Shown here: piece after piece, positions 24,461 to 31,215 of the stretch
Numbering within the stretch: the stretch's first letter is position 1
Layout of the letters: the number at the start of each line of letters is the position of its first letter
DNA from: UMGS1519 sp963621885
GTDB lineage: Bacteria > Actinomycetota > Coriobacteriia > Coriobacteriales > Eggerthellaceae
Direction: 5' to 3'
Assembly (NCBI GenBank): GCA_963621885.1
Contig: CAVFFT010000039.1
Span: 1 to 32,376 of the forward strand
Length of the DNA stretch: 32,376 bases
Notes under the pieces: model-generated
Told to the model about the DNA's origin: nothing
Database searches by the model: none
What the model saw: the letters and a program-made list of their open reading frames with translations, nothing else
Position numbers and translations under genes: made by a program

Positions 24461-24523
24461 ATACTGAAGAGGCAAGCTTGGGGGGCAAAGTGGCGGAAAC
24501 GCCCGCTTGAAGGAGGTGCCACA

Positions 24524-24682
24524 ATGGCAGAGAAGGTAATCGCCCACTGCATGAAGTGCAAGGACAAGCGTGAAATGGTTGACCCGAAGGAGACGACGAC
24601 GAAGAACGGTCGCGTCATGCTGAAGGGAAGCTGCCCGGAGTGCGGTACGACGATGTGCAAGTTCGTTTCTTCGAAGAAGTAG
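24524..24682 (+). CDS. DUF5679 small zinc-ribbon protein
   Basis: A 52-residue protein with two cysteine pairs, Cys9-x2-Cys12 (CMKC) and Cys37-x2-Cys40 (CPEC), set 24 residues apart around KREMVDPKETTTKNGR. This matches the DUF5679 pattern, a zinc ribbon related to those at topoisomerase I C-termini. The ATG at 24524 is chosen because AAGGAGGTGCC lies just upstream; the longer in-frame form has no start signal and no matching residues. It probably binds one zinc and may contact nucleic acid or protein. It stands alone between a hairpin upstream and a bidirectional terminator downstream. Confidence 0.9.
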   Translation: MAEKVIAHCMKCKDKREMVDPKETTTKNGRVMLKGSCPECGTTMCKFVSSKK

Positions 24683-24730
24683 GCATTCGACCTTTTTGAA
24701 GATGCGCTTTCGTGTATTGTGCAAGATATG

Positions 24731-24765
24731 AAAAACGACCGCCCTTATGGCGGTCGTTGTATTTT
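24731..24765. terminator. Bidirectional terminator between the DUF5679 gene and tRNA-Gly
   Basis: AACGACCGCC (24734-24743) and GGCGGTCGTT (24749-24758) form a perfect 10-bp stem with a 5-base loop. T-rich sequence follows on the plus strand (GTATTTTC), and the AAAAA at 24731-24735 gives a T run on the minus strand, so it can end both converging transcripts. Confidence 0.9.
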
Positions 24766-24766
24766 C

Positions 24767-24841
24767 TGGAGCGGGTGACGGGACTCGAACCCGCGGATAC
24801 GAGCTTGGGAAGCTCGGGCCTTACCACTTGGCGACACCCGC
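24767..24841 (-). tRNA. tRNA-Gly(CCC)
   Basis: A cloverleaf on the minus strand. The acceptor GCGGGTG pairs with CACCCGC. The D-arm is GTCGCCAAGTGGTAAGGC. The anticodon stem CGAGC/GCTCG holds the loop TTCCCAA with anticodon CCC. The T-arm is CGCGGGTTCGAGTCCCG. The discriminator is T and CCA is encoded. It reads GGG glycine codons. Confidence 0.97.
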
Positions 24842-24851
24842 GTAGACGAAA

Positions 24852-24879
24852 ATATTAGCATAGTTCGAGAAATTGCCAA
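24852..24879 (-). promoter_or_regulatory. Promoter of tRNA-Gly
   Basis: On the minus strand TTGGCA (24874-24879), a 16-base spacer and TAATAT (24852-24857) lie 10 bases before the mature tRNA start, matching a housekeeping sigma promoter well. Confidence 0.7.
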
Positions 24880-25064
24880 TACTCGCGCGGCGCCTGCGAA
24901 GGTGCGGGAACGTTCGCGGGATGCTCGTAATGGCGAGGAGAAATGCTGGTGGCGGTCGCAGAGAACGCCCGCGCTCGTGCCCGGAAAAGTTCGCGGCGGC
25001 CTGCAAGGAATGCCCGTTACGACGCGGGGACACTCGCGGCGCCACGCAGGGAGGAAGACAAACG

Positions 25065-25724
25065 ATGAGCCTGAAAGCCATGGTTTTCGATATGGACGGC
25101 ACGATTCTGAATACGCTTCCGGATCTTGCCAAGATCACGAACTTGGCGCTTGCCGAAATGGGCTTTCCTCAGCGCACGCAGGAAGAGGTCCTTACCTATG
25201 TGGGCAACGGCGCCGATCGGCTGATTGACCAAGCCACGCCCACAACTGCAAGCAAGGAGGAATGCGCGCAAACGCTCAAGCGTTGGCGCGAGCTCTACCT
25301 TGAGGAGGGCGACCAGCTTACGGAGCCTTTTCCGGGGATGGCGGATGCGCTGCGTGCGCTGCGGGCGCGAGGTGTGAAAACTGCCGTTCTCTCGAACAAG
25401 TTTGATGCCGCGGTTTGTCGGCTTGCCGAAGAATACTTTCCGGGTCTCTTCGACGTCGCGCGCGGCGAGATTCCGCCGATTCCTCGCAAGCCCGATCCCA
25501 CTTCGCTTCTCCAGGTATGCGAAGAGCTCGGGGTGGATCCGGCGGATACGGCCTATGTGGGCGATACCAGCGTCGATGTGGAAGTCGCGCGCAATGCGGG
25601 CACGTATGCAGTGGGCGTTTCGTGGGGCTACGACAAGGCGCTTCCGCTTCCGCTCGAAGAGCTCGATGCTTACGTGCAGGATGCGTCTGAACTTGTGGGA
25701 CTTGTGGATAGCCTCGGAAGATAG
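25065..25724 (+). CDS. HAD-superfamily phosphatase, phosphoglycolate phosphatase-like
   Basis: A 219-residue haloacid-dehalogenase-type phosphatase with an alpha-helical cap. Motif I FDMDGT gives the nucleophile Asp9 and acid Asp11. Motif II is LSNK with Ser110, motif III is the Lys142 in RKPDP, and motif IV is GDTSVD at 166-171 with Asp167 and Asp171. GVKTAVLSNKFD and AYVGDTSVDVEVARNAG closely resemble Gph-type enzymes, which remove phosphate from 2-phosphoglycolate. Pyrophosphatase or other sugar-phosphate activity is possible. The start is ATG at 25065, with GGGAGGAAG eight bases upstream; a longer in-frame form would add a GC-rich stretch unlike the family. Confidence 0.93.
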   Translation: MSLKAMVFDMDGTILNTLPDLAKITNLALAEMGFPQRTQEEVLTYVGNGADRLIDQATPTTASKEECAQTLKRWRELYLEEGDQLTEPFPGMADALRALRARGVKTAVLSNKFDAAVCRLAEEYFPGLFDVARGEIPPIPRKPDPTSLLQVCEELGVDPADTAYVGDTSVDVEVARNAGTYAVGVSWGYDKALPLPLEELDAYVQDASELVGLVDSLGR

Positions 25725-25834
25725 GCTTATATCGGATGGAAATCTTACGGTTCTCACACGTTTGCGACACGTTAGTATGGAACCGCGGTTAACGTGGAAT
25801 AATTCGTATTCCTATAGACTTCAAGGTTAGGTAC

Positions 25835-27589
25835 ATGCCGGTGCAGAATAACGAGGATTATTCGTACGAGCAGGCTGGACGCCACGCATCTGCGCCGAAG
25901 CCTCTCACTAAACGCGAACAGAAAGCCGCCCAGAAGGCTGCCCAGAAAGCGGCGGATGAGGCCGCGAAGCAGGCGAAGCGCAACGCCAAGGCCGCGCGCA
26001 AGCAGGGCAAGAAGAGCCCGTCTGCGGCTGCTGCTGCTGGTGCGGCTGCTGCGGGTAACGCGGCTGGCAATCGCGCAGACGCCAATCGCACGACTTCGTT
26101 TGCCGCGAATGATGGCGGTACGCGCGTCATGCACACCCCCGGCAATGCGGGCGCGGCGGCTGTCGGTGGCGCTGCTGTTGGCGGTGCGGCTGGCATGGCC
26201 GCGGGTGCGTCCCAGGCTGACGCATCCGAGTATTCCTCCTACAACGCGACTTCCGCGTCCCCGGTGGATGCCTATTCGCCTGCCAACTATGCGGGTGCTT
26301 CGCCCGATGCCTATGTTGCTGCCACGGCGGCGAATGCTTTCGATCGCTATTCCCGCTACAACGTCGAGCAGCAGGCGGCAACCAAGTCGCCCAAGCGCAA
26401 GCGCAAGCGCGGCCGTGTTGCCGCGGCAGTGCTTATCGTTCTTGCAGTCCTGCTCGGTGCCGGTTTCGCGGGCGCGAGCATGTACCTGAACAATCTGAAT
26501 CAGAACCTTATCGGCGATTCGCAAGAGGCCGCAGAGGTCAAAGAGGCGTTGACGCCGGTCGAAATGGGCGATGAGCCCTTTTACATGCTTCTGGTTGGTT
26601 GCGACGACCGCGATGGCGTTTCGGGCGCCCGTGCCGACACCACGATTCTGGTGCGCCTCGACCCGAAGAACAACACGGCGACGATGCTTTCCATTCCGCG
26701 TGACACGGCGATCGAGATTGATGGCTACGGGACGCAGAAATTCAACGCGGCCTACACCTATGGCGGCGCATCCGGCGCCATCGAGGCGGCGAAGCAGCTG
26801 TGCGGCGTTGAGATTTCGCATTATGCCGAAGTTCACTTCGAGGCCCTTATCGACATCATCGACTACATTGGCGGTGTGGATGTCGACGTGCCTATCGCCA
26901 TTGACGACGTCGATGCGGGCGGCAAGGTCGATGCCGGCGAGCAACATCTCGACGGCGAGCATGCGATGATTTTCGCCCGTTCGCGCTCTTACGCGAATGG
27001 TGACTTCCAACGCACGACCAATCAGCGTCTTCTGATTGAGGCGGCGGTGAAAAAGGTACTGTCGATGGATGCGACACAGTATCCCGGCCTGCTGACGAAG
27101 ATCACCGAAAGCATGACGACCGATCTTTCCATCCAGGAGCTTCTGGGTTTTGTTCAGGCTTTCACTGATGAACCGGATCTGACGATGTATTCCGCGATGG
27201 TTCCCTCATCCACGGCGGAAATGGATGGCGTCTCGTACGTTGTCGCCGATGTGAATGCCCTGTCCAAGATGATGGATGTCATTGACGAGGGCGGCGATCC
27301 GTCCACGGTTGATTACACGAACACCTCGGTGACCTCGTCGAAGGAAGCCGAAGAGGAAGGCATCGAGACCATCGTGAATGAGGGCTCGGACGACTCCGGA
27401 ACGACTTACGACTACAGCTACGACTACTCGAACGATTACGGGTATGACTATTCGTATGACTACGGCTACACCGATGATGGGTCGACGGACTATTCGGAAA
27501 CCTACACCGATGACACCTACACGGATTACGACGACGGTGGCTATTACGCTGAAACCGACTCGTACGATTACGACTACGGGGGATACTGA
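25835..27589 (+). CDS. LCP-family (LytR-CpsA-Psr) cell-wall glycopolymer ligase
   Basis: A 584-residue membrane protein. The cytosolic N-terminus is Lys/Ala-rich (KREQKAAQKAAQKAADEAAKQ) then Ala/Gly-rich up to about residue 190. One membrane helix follows a KRKRKRGR stop signal (about 194-217). The LCP domain runs about 248-470, with FYMLLVGCDDRDGV, ARADTTILVRLDP, SIPRDT and the KFNAAYTYGG region. LCP proteins move glycopolymers from lipid carriers to peptidoglycan; the arginines and aspartates that bind pyrophosphate are visible. A Tyr/Asp/Ser/Gly tail of about 60 residues ends the protein (YDYSYDYSNDYGYDYSYDYG). The ATG has AAGG about ten bases upstream. A possible promoter TTAACG, 18 bases, TATAGA at 25789-25818 would leave a very short leader. 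It ends in a strong terminator. Confidence 0.93.
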   Translation: MPVQNNEDYSYEQAGRHASAPKPLTKREQKAAQKAAQKAADEAAKQAKRNAKAARKQGKKSPSAAAAAGAAAAGNAAGNRADANRTTSFAANDGGTRVMHTPGNAGAAAVGGAAVGGAAGMAAGASQADASEYSSYNATSASPVDAYSPANYAGASPDAYVAATAANAFDRYSRYNVEQQAATKSPKRKRKRGRVAAAVLIVLAVLLGAGFAGASMYLNNLNQNLIGDSQEAAEVKEALTPVEMGDEPFYMLLVGCDDRDGVSGARADTTILVRLDPKNNTATMLSIPRDTAIEIDGYGTQKFNAAYTYGGASGAIEAAKQLCGVEISHYAEVHFEALIDIIDYIGGVDVDVPIAIDDVDAGGKVDAGEQHLDGEHAMIFARSRSYANGDFQRTTNQRLLIEAAVKKVLSMDATQYPGLLTKITESMTTDLSIQELLGFVQAFTDEPDLTMYSAMVPSSTAEMDGVSYVVADVNALSKMMDVIDEGGDPSTVDYTNTSVTSSKEAEEEGIETIVNEGSDDSGTTYDYSYDYSNDYGYDYSYDYGYTDDGSTDYSETYTDDTYTDYDDGGYYAETDSYDYDYGGY

Positions 27590-27626
27590 CGCTAAGGTGT
27601 TGAGCATTTAGAACGAATGCGATGCG

Positions 27627-27661
27627 GGGCGTTGACGCAAGTCAGCGCCCTGTTTCTATTT
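27627..27661 (+). terminator. Rho-independent terminator of the LCP gene
   Basis: GGGCGTTGAC (27627-27636) pairs with GTCAGCGCCC (27641-27650) with one G-U wobble around a GCAA tetraloop, followed by TGTTTCTATTT. Confidence 0.9.
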
Positions 27662-27799
27662 AGTTCGGGCTCGTGCCGCATGGGCGTGAGAACGCGCGGT
27701 TCTGTCGAGCTGTGCGGCACGCGAAGGGTTCGGTGTTCGGATAGCTCCTGGGTGGCGGCGATGTCGCGGCGTTCACGCTTGGGACGCGCCGAGAACTGT

Positions 27800-28240
27800 C
27801 TACAGCGCGAACGACTTCAGCAGATGCCAGACGAGCTGCTTGTCTTCCGGCGTGGAAAGCTGGTCATTCAGCTGCTGAAATGCGCAGGCGGTATGGCCAA
27901 ACACGCGCGTTGCCACGCCGATGGGGAACTCTTCAGCGACAGCGGTGCCATAGAGTGTGGCGGCTGAGGAATCGGCAGCGACAAGCGCGACGGGGTCGAT
28001 GCCTTCGACGATATCGAACATGTCGGCAGCTTCCATTCCCTCCACATTTGCGTAGCTGCAAGCCGCCGGGCCATATCCAAGCGCTGCAAAGCTCTTTTCG
28101 AGGGCGTTTTTCGCGTCAGCAGAAAGCGCGGCGGTGCAAATCACCAGAACAAGCCCCTCGGCATTCCCTTCAATGCGGTCTGCGTGGGCTTTCATCACCC
28201 GCAATCGGGCGGAAGAATATCCAGCGTTCGAATTCATCAT
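27800..28240 (-). CDS. Conserved-looking hypothetical protein, 146 residues
   Basis: An unrecognised soluble protein with an alternating alpha/beta pattern and no signal peptide or membrane helix. Features are an N-terminal helix (ARLRVMKAHADRIEG), a hydrophobic strand (LVLVICTAAL), an ENALEKSFAALGYGP-type segment and a D-rich middle (MEAADMFDIVEGIDPVALVAADSSAATL). It shares the look of small uracil-DNA-glycosylase-like or Rossmann-like hypothetical proteins, but no motif identifies it. No ribosome binding site precedes ATG at 28240. Instead a -10 TATAAA ends eight bases away, predicting a leaderless mRNA. Genes on both sides run on the other strand, so it is monocistronic. Confidence 0.65.
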   Translation of the reverse strand: MMNSNAGYSSARLRVMKAHADRIEGNAEGLVLVICTAALSADAKNALEKSFAALGYGPAACSYANVEGMEAADMFDIVEGIDPVALVAADSSAATLYGTAVAEEFPIGVATRVFGHTACAFQQLNDQLSTPEDKQLVWHLLKSFAL

Positions 28241-28248
28241 GCATACAG

Positions 28249-28277
28249 TTTATATGTTGGGTTGCAATCTGTGGCGA
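28249..28277 (-). promoter_or_regulatory. Promoter of the 146-residue gene, predicting a leaderless transcript
   Basis: On the minus strand TCGCCA (28272-28277), 17 bases and TATAAA (28249-28254). Transcription would begin within about two bases of the ATG at 28240. A divergent -35, TTGGCA (28279-28284), lies adjacent and may serve the foldase gene. Confidence 0.5.
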
Positions 28278-28371
28278 ATTGGCATTGATTTGTCCTTATC
28301 ATATTCCGTTGGAAGCCGTTCACCCGTTAGGGTCGAATAACAAATGTGCTACGTTCAGAGGAAGGTATTGC

Positions 28372-29586
28372 ATGGCAGGCATGAAGAAGAAGCTCATTCC
28401 CCTGTGCCTCATTGCCGCGATGGCGTGCGTTTTCGCTCTCGCTGGCTGCGGGAATAGCGACAGCGACGGTCTTACCGGCGGAGTTGCCGCGACGGTCAAT
28501 GGTACGGAAATCGCTGAAGACGATGTGACGGAATACATCCAGACGATTCGCGAATCGAACAGTCTGACCGAAGACGCCGACTGGGCGGAATACCTCAATT
28601 CCATTGGTTATACGCCTGAGACGCTTCGCGACGCCGTGATTGACTACTTTGTGACGCAGAAGCTTGAAGAGCAGGCCGCTGCGGACGAGGGTGTCGAGAT
28701 TTCCGATTCTGACATCGACGAGTCGCTCGACTCGATGCGTTCGAACTACGACAGCGACGAGGCCTGGCAGGAGGCGCTTTCGAGCGCCGGCTATACCGAG
28801 GACAGCTATCGCGAGTCGATTCGCCAGTCGATGCTCGAGGAAAAGCTTGAGGAAGCAGTTGTCTCCGAAGACGATGCGAAGGCCGATGACGAAACGGTTC
28901 TGTCCTACGTGCAGGCTTATGCGCCGTCCCTCGATGGCATGAAGCGTTCGAGCCACATCCTCTTTGCTTCCGATGACGAGGACACCGCGAAACAGGTGCT
29001 CGAGCAGATTAACGCGGGTGCCGATTTCGCTGAGCTGGCGAAGGAATACTCCACCGATACCGGCAGCGCTGAGAACGGTGGCGATGTTGGTTGGGACAAG
29101 CTGAACTCCTTTGTCACCGCTTACAGCGATGCGCTTGATGAGCTCGATGAAGGCGAGACGAGCGACCTTGTGACCAGCGACTATGGCATTCATATCATCC
29201 GTTGCACCGACGTGTGGAATGCTCCCGATACCATTAGCAGCCTTGACGACGTTCCCGAGGAGCTTGTCGAGACCATTCGTACGCAGATCGCCGATCCTGC
29301 GGCCAAGCAGTCCGCTTTCAACTCGTACATCGAGGACCTGCGCGACAAGGCCGACATTCAGAAGAGCGATATGCCGAGTGGTGTCGCCTACAACGTGAAC
29401 ATGGACGACTACATCAGCTCGAGCTCGTCTGATGTCGCCGAGAGCGATGACGCGACCGATGAATCGGCTGAAGATTCCAGCGCGGATGATTCGGAATCTT
29501 CCGATAGCGCCGCTGCGGAAGATGCGACTGACGAGAGCGACGCGGCAGAATCCGATGCTGCGGAAAGCTCTTCCGCCAGCGAGTAA
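28372..29586 (+). CDS. PrsA-like foldase lipoprotein (PpiC-type peptidyl-prolyl isomerase)
   Basis: A 404-residue lipoprotein. The signal peptide MAGMKKKLIPLCLIAAMACVF is followed by the lipobox LAGC with Cys26. A SurA/PrsA-type N-terminal helical chaperone region (about 40-185) includes VAATVNGTEIAEDDVTEYI and YFVTQKLEEQA. The parvulin domain (about 192-285) shows RSSHILFASDDEDTA, FAELAKEYSTD and GGDVGWDKL, then YGIHIIRCTD. Parvulins catalyse proline isomerisation; on the outer face of the membrane PrsA helps fold exported proteins. The C-terminus (about 350-404) is an Asp/Glu/Ser/Ala-only acidic tail. AGAGGAAGG lies six bases before the ATG. The next gene starts five bases after the stop, so the two are probably co-transcribed. 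Confidence 0.93.
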   Translation: MAGMKKKLIPLCLIAAMACVFALAGCGNSDSDGLTGGVAATVNGTEIAEDDVTEYIQTIRESNSLTEDADWAEYLNSIGYTPETLRDAVIDYFVTQKLEEQAAADEGVEISDSDIDESLDSMRSNYDSDEAWQEALSSAGYTEDSYRESIRQSMLEEKLEEAVVSEDDAKADDETVLSYVQAYAPSLDGMKRSSHILFASDDEDTAKQVLEQINAGADFAELAKEYSTDTGSAENGGDVGWDKLNSFVTAYSDALDELDEGETSDLVTSDYGIHIIRCTDVWNAPDTISSLDDVPEELVETIRTQIADPAAKQSAFNSYIEDLRDKADIQKSDMPSGVAYNVNMDDYISSSSSDVAESDDATDESAEDSSADDSESSDSAAAEDATDESDAAESDAAESSSASE

Positions 29587-29591
29587 GTGGC

Positions 29592-30419
29592 ATGTCGGAC
29601 ATACGCAAGCCATATGAAATCGACGCGACCGCGCCCCTCATTCGCCTGAGGGACGCGGTCGTCCGCCGTTCTGGCAAGACCATATTCTCGGTTGATGCCC
29701 TCGAAATTGCGCACGGCGAGTCCGTTGCCCTTCTGGGTCCCAATGGCGCGGGAAAGACGACCTTTCTCAAGCTCATCACGCGCGAGGTGCATCCGCTGCA
29801 TCGTGAAGTGGCGCCCGTCGAGTTTTGCGGGGCCGAGCGGCCTCTGCTTACCGAAGTGCGTGCGCGTTTGGGCATTGTTTCGGGAAGCATGCAGGACGAG
29901 ATTTCGGTGCATCTGCCGGCACTCGAAGTGGTGGTTGGCGGGCTGTTTGGCACGCTCGGGCTTCCCGCGCATCTGCATCTCGATGTGAGCGAGGACGCCT
30001 GGGAAGCGGGCCGGAGCGCCATGGCGCTGCTTGGCATTACCGATTTGGCGCAGCAGGACATGCTCACGCTGTCGAGCGGGCAGGCGCGGCGTGTGCTTAT
30101 CGCGCGGGCGCTCGTGCATAACCCCGAGACGCTCATTCTTGACGAGCCATGCACGGGTCTCGACCCGCAGGGCATGTATTACGTGCGGCATAGCATGCGC
30201 GAATTGGTACGCGCAGGGAAGTCGCTTGTCGTTGTTACGCATTATCCCGAGGATGTCATTCCCGAGATTCAGCGCATCATCATGATCAAGTCGGGCGTGG
30301 TTTTTGCCGATGGAACGAAGGAAAAACTGCTTACAACCGACCAAATGAGCCTGTTATTCGATGTTCCTGTGGAGGTAAGGGAAGAACAAGGTTATTATTC
30401 GCTTGTTAGCACGTATTGA
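29592..30419 (+). CDS. Orphan ABC transporter ATP-binding protein
   Basis: A 275-residue nucleotide-binding subunit with Walker A GPNGAGKTT at 49-57, signature LSSGQ at 160-164, Walker B LILDEP at 181-186 and H-loop His217 in VVTHYPED. The shape (IIMIKSGVVFADGTKEK near the C-terminus) is like the YlmA/ModF-type single ABC proteins. No permease gene is adjacent and no membrane helix is present, so its partner is elsewhere or it acts alone. It starts five bases after the foldase gene with only a weak ribosome site (GAGTAAGTGG). The tRNA-Ser promoter begins inside its last codons. The substrate is unknown. Confidence 0.9.
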   Translation: MSDIRKPYEIDATAPLIRLRDAVVRRSGKTIFSVDALEIAHGESVALLGPNGAGKTTFLKLITREVHPLHREVAPVEFCGAERPLLTEVRARLGIVSGSMQDEISVHLPALEVVVGGLFGTLGLPAHLHLDVSEDAWEAGRSAMALLGITDLAQQDMLTLSSGQARRVLIARALVHNPETLILDEPCTGLDPQGMYYVRHSMRELVRAGKSLVVVTHYPEDVIPEIQRIIMIKSGVVFADGTKEKLLTTDQMSLLFDVPVEVREEQGYYSLVSTY

Positions 30420-30431
30420 GTGTGCTATTCT
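30403..30431 (+). promoter_or_regulatory. Promoter of the tRNA-Ser pair
   Basis: TTGTTA (30403-30408), 17 bases and TATTCT (30426-30431). The -35 lies within the end of the ABC gene, whose stop codon is at 30417-30419. The start site would be about 35 bases before the first tRNA. Confidence 0.6.
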
Positions 30432-30472
30432 TTCACACTGCGTTGCCGCGATAGGCACGCATTTCTTTCAGC

Positions 30473-30565
30473 GGAGAGGTGTCCGAGCCTGGCTGAAGGA
30501 GCACGATTGGAAATCGTGTATACGCCGAAAGCGTATCCGGGGTTCGAATCCCCGCCTCTCCGCCA
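30473..30565 (+). tRNA. tRNA-Ser(GGA)
   Basis: Class II tRNA, 93 bases with encoded CCA. The acceptor GGAGAGG pairs with CCTCTCC, discriminator G. The anticodon stem CACGA/TCGTG holds the loop TTGGAAA with anticodon GGA. A long variable arm (TACGCCGAAAGCGTA) and T-arm GGGGTTCGAATCCCC are as expected for serine tRNA. Confidence 0.97.
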
Positions 30566-30573
30566 GTTTACAC

Positions 30574-30594
30574 AGCGTTTGCCTGACAAACGTT
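30574..30594 (+). other. Hairpin between the two tRNA-Ser genes
   Basis: AGCGTTTG and CAAACGTT pair over 8 bp with one wobble around a 5-base loop. No T run follows, so it is more likely an RNA-processing feature than a terminator. Confidence 0.45.
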
Positions 30595-30602
30595 GAACAT
30601 AT

Positions 30603-30695
30603 GGAGAGGTGGCAGAGCGGCTGAATGCGGCGGTCTCGAAAACCGTTTAGCCAGTATCCCTGGCTACCGGGGTTCAAATCCCCGCCTCTCCGCCA
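30603..30695 (+). tRNA. tRNA-Ser(CGA)
   Basis: Class II tRNA, 93 bases with encoded CCA, 37 bases after the first. The acceptor GGAGAGG pairs with CCTCTCC. The anticodon loop CTCGAAA holds anticodon CGA. A long variable arm and T-arm GGGGTTCAAATCCCC follow. Its acceptor is identical to that of tRNA-Ser(GGA), while the inner arms differ. Confidence 0.97.
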
Positions 30696-30749
30696 GTTTC
30701 GTGAACGTCCCGACCGGGGCGTTTTTCATTTATGGGGCAATTGCAGGGA
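30677..30749 (+). repeat. Upstream copy of the tRNA-Ser 3'-end direct repeat
   Basis: About 73 bases starting in the T-loop of tRNA-Ser(CGA), AATCCCCGCCTCTCCGCCAG, and running through the terminator into TATGGGGCAATTGCAGGG. A close copy lies at 30948-31020 in the same orientation. Confidence 0.85.
30704..30726 (+). terminator. Terminator of the tRNA-Ser operon
   Basis: AACGTCCC (30704-30711) pairs with GGGGCGTT (30716-30723) with one G-U wobble around a 4-base loop and runs into TTTTT. A near copy with a slightly weaker stem lies at 30977-30998. Confidence 0.85.
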
Positions 30750-30777
30750 TTTGAACCCGTGAGGGGAATTCCCGAAA

Positions 30778-30802
30778 GCGAATGCGCCGGTGGCGCGTTC
30801 GC
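30778..30802. other. Long hairpin between the two repeat copies
   Basis: GCGAATGCGCC and GGCGCGTTCGC pair over 11 bp with one wobble around a 3-base loop. It lies in a 198-base stretch (30750-30947) with no gene. A minus-strand GGGTTCAAATCCCTGC here resembles a tRNA T-arm relic. Confidence 0.5.
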
Positions 30803-30947
30803 GGGGTATAGGCAAAAAAGTGTGTCCGTTTTCCAACCGTACCCCCTGTTCGCAACCCTATTCTCTGCCGTTTAAAACCCGCATACGCCGCGCCGTGGAA
30901 AGGCGGTGGCCTTCTGGCGCTTGGCGTTTGCGCGGCGAATGCGAGAG

Positions 30948-31020
30948 AATCCCCGCCTCTCCGCCAGTTTCGTGAACGTCCCAAGTTGGGGCGCTTTTCA
31001 TTTATGGGGCAATTACAGGA
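30948..31020 (+). repeat. Downstream copy of the tRNA-Ser 3'-end direct repeat
   Basis: A 73-base copy (about 88% identical by eye) of 30677-30749 with the tRNA 3' half, CCA, hairpin and TATGGGGCAATT. No tRNA 5' half precedes it, so it is not a functional tRNA. It looks like one end of a tRNA-targeted insertion or the scar of a tRNA duplication. Confidence 0.8.
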
Positions 31021-31077
31021 TTAGCCCCCTTCTTGCCGAAACGGCGGAAATCGACGCCCATTTGGGCAAAATCCCAG

Positions 31078-31106
31078 TTGCGGGGGGGGACGCTCGATGT
31101 TACCAT
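31078..31106 (+). promoter_or_regulatory. Candidate promoter with G8 tract, upstream of the surface protein
   Basis: TTGCGG (31078-31083), 17 bases and TACCAT (31101-31106), each 4 of 6 to consensus. A run of eight G (31082-31089) begins in the -35 and fills the start of the spacer. The leader would be about 100 bases. CGCGCCG (31145-31151) and CGGCGCG (31180-31186) could form a stem in that leader. Confidence 0.35.
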
Positions 31107-31215
31107 TCTGTAAACTTGGAACTAACGGCCGCAAGCTGGGTGCGCGCGCCGTTGCTTCCGGAGGAGGGCGCCCGGGACGCGGCGCGAAATATGGGGGAGA
31201 TTGGGGACTGGAAGC

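Noticed and set aside
24471..24486. Six-G run before the DUF5679 gene as a phase-variable tract
   Set aside because: The run is short, does not lie between recognisable -35 and -10 elements, and the gene product is a small cytosolic zinc ribbon, an unlikely target.
30750..30947. Third functional tRNA between the repeat copies
   Set aside because: Neither strand shows a complete acceptor, D-arm and anticodon arm; only T-arm-like and 3'-end fragments are present.
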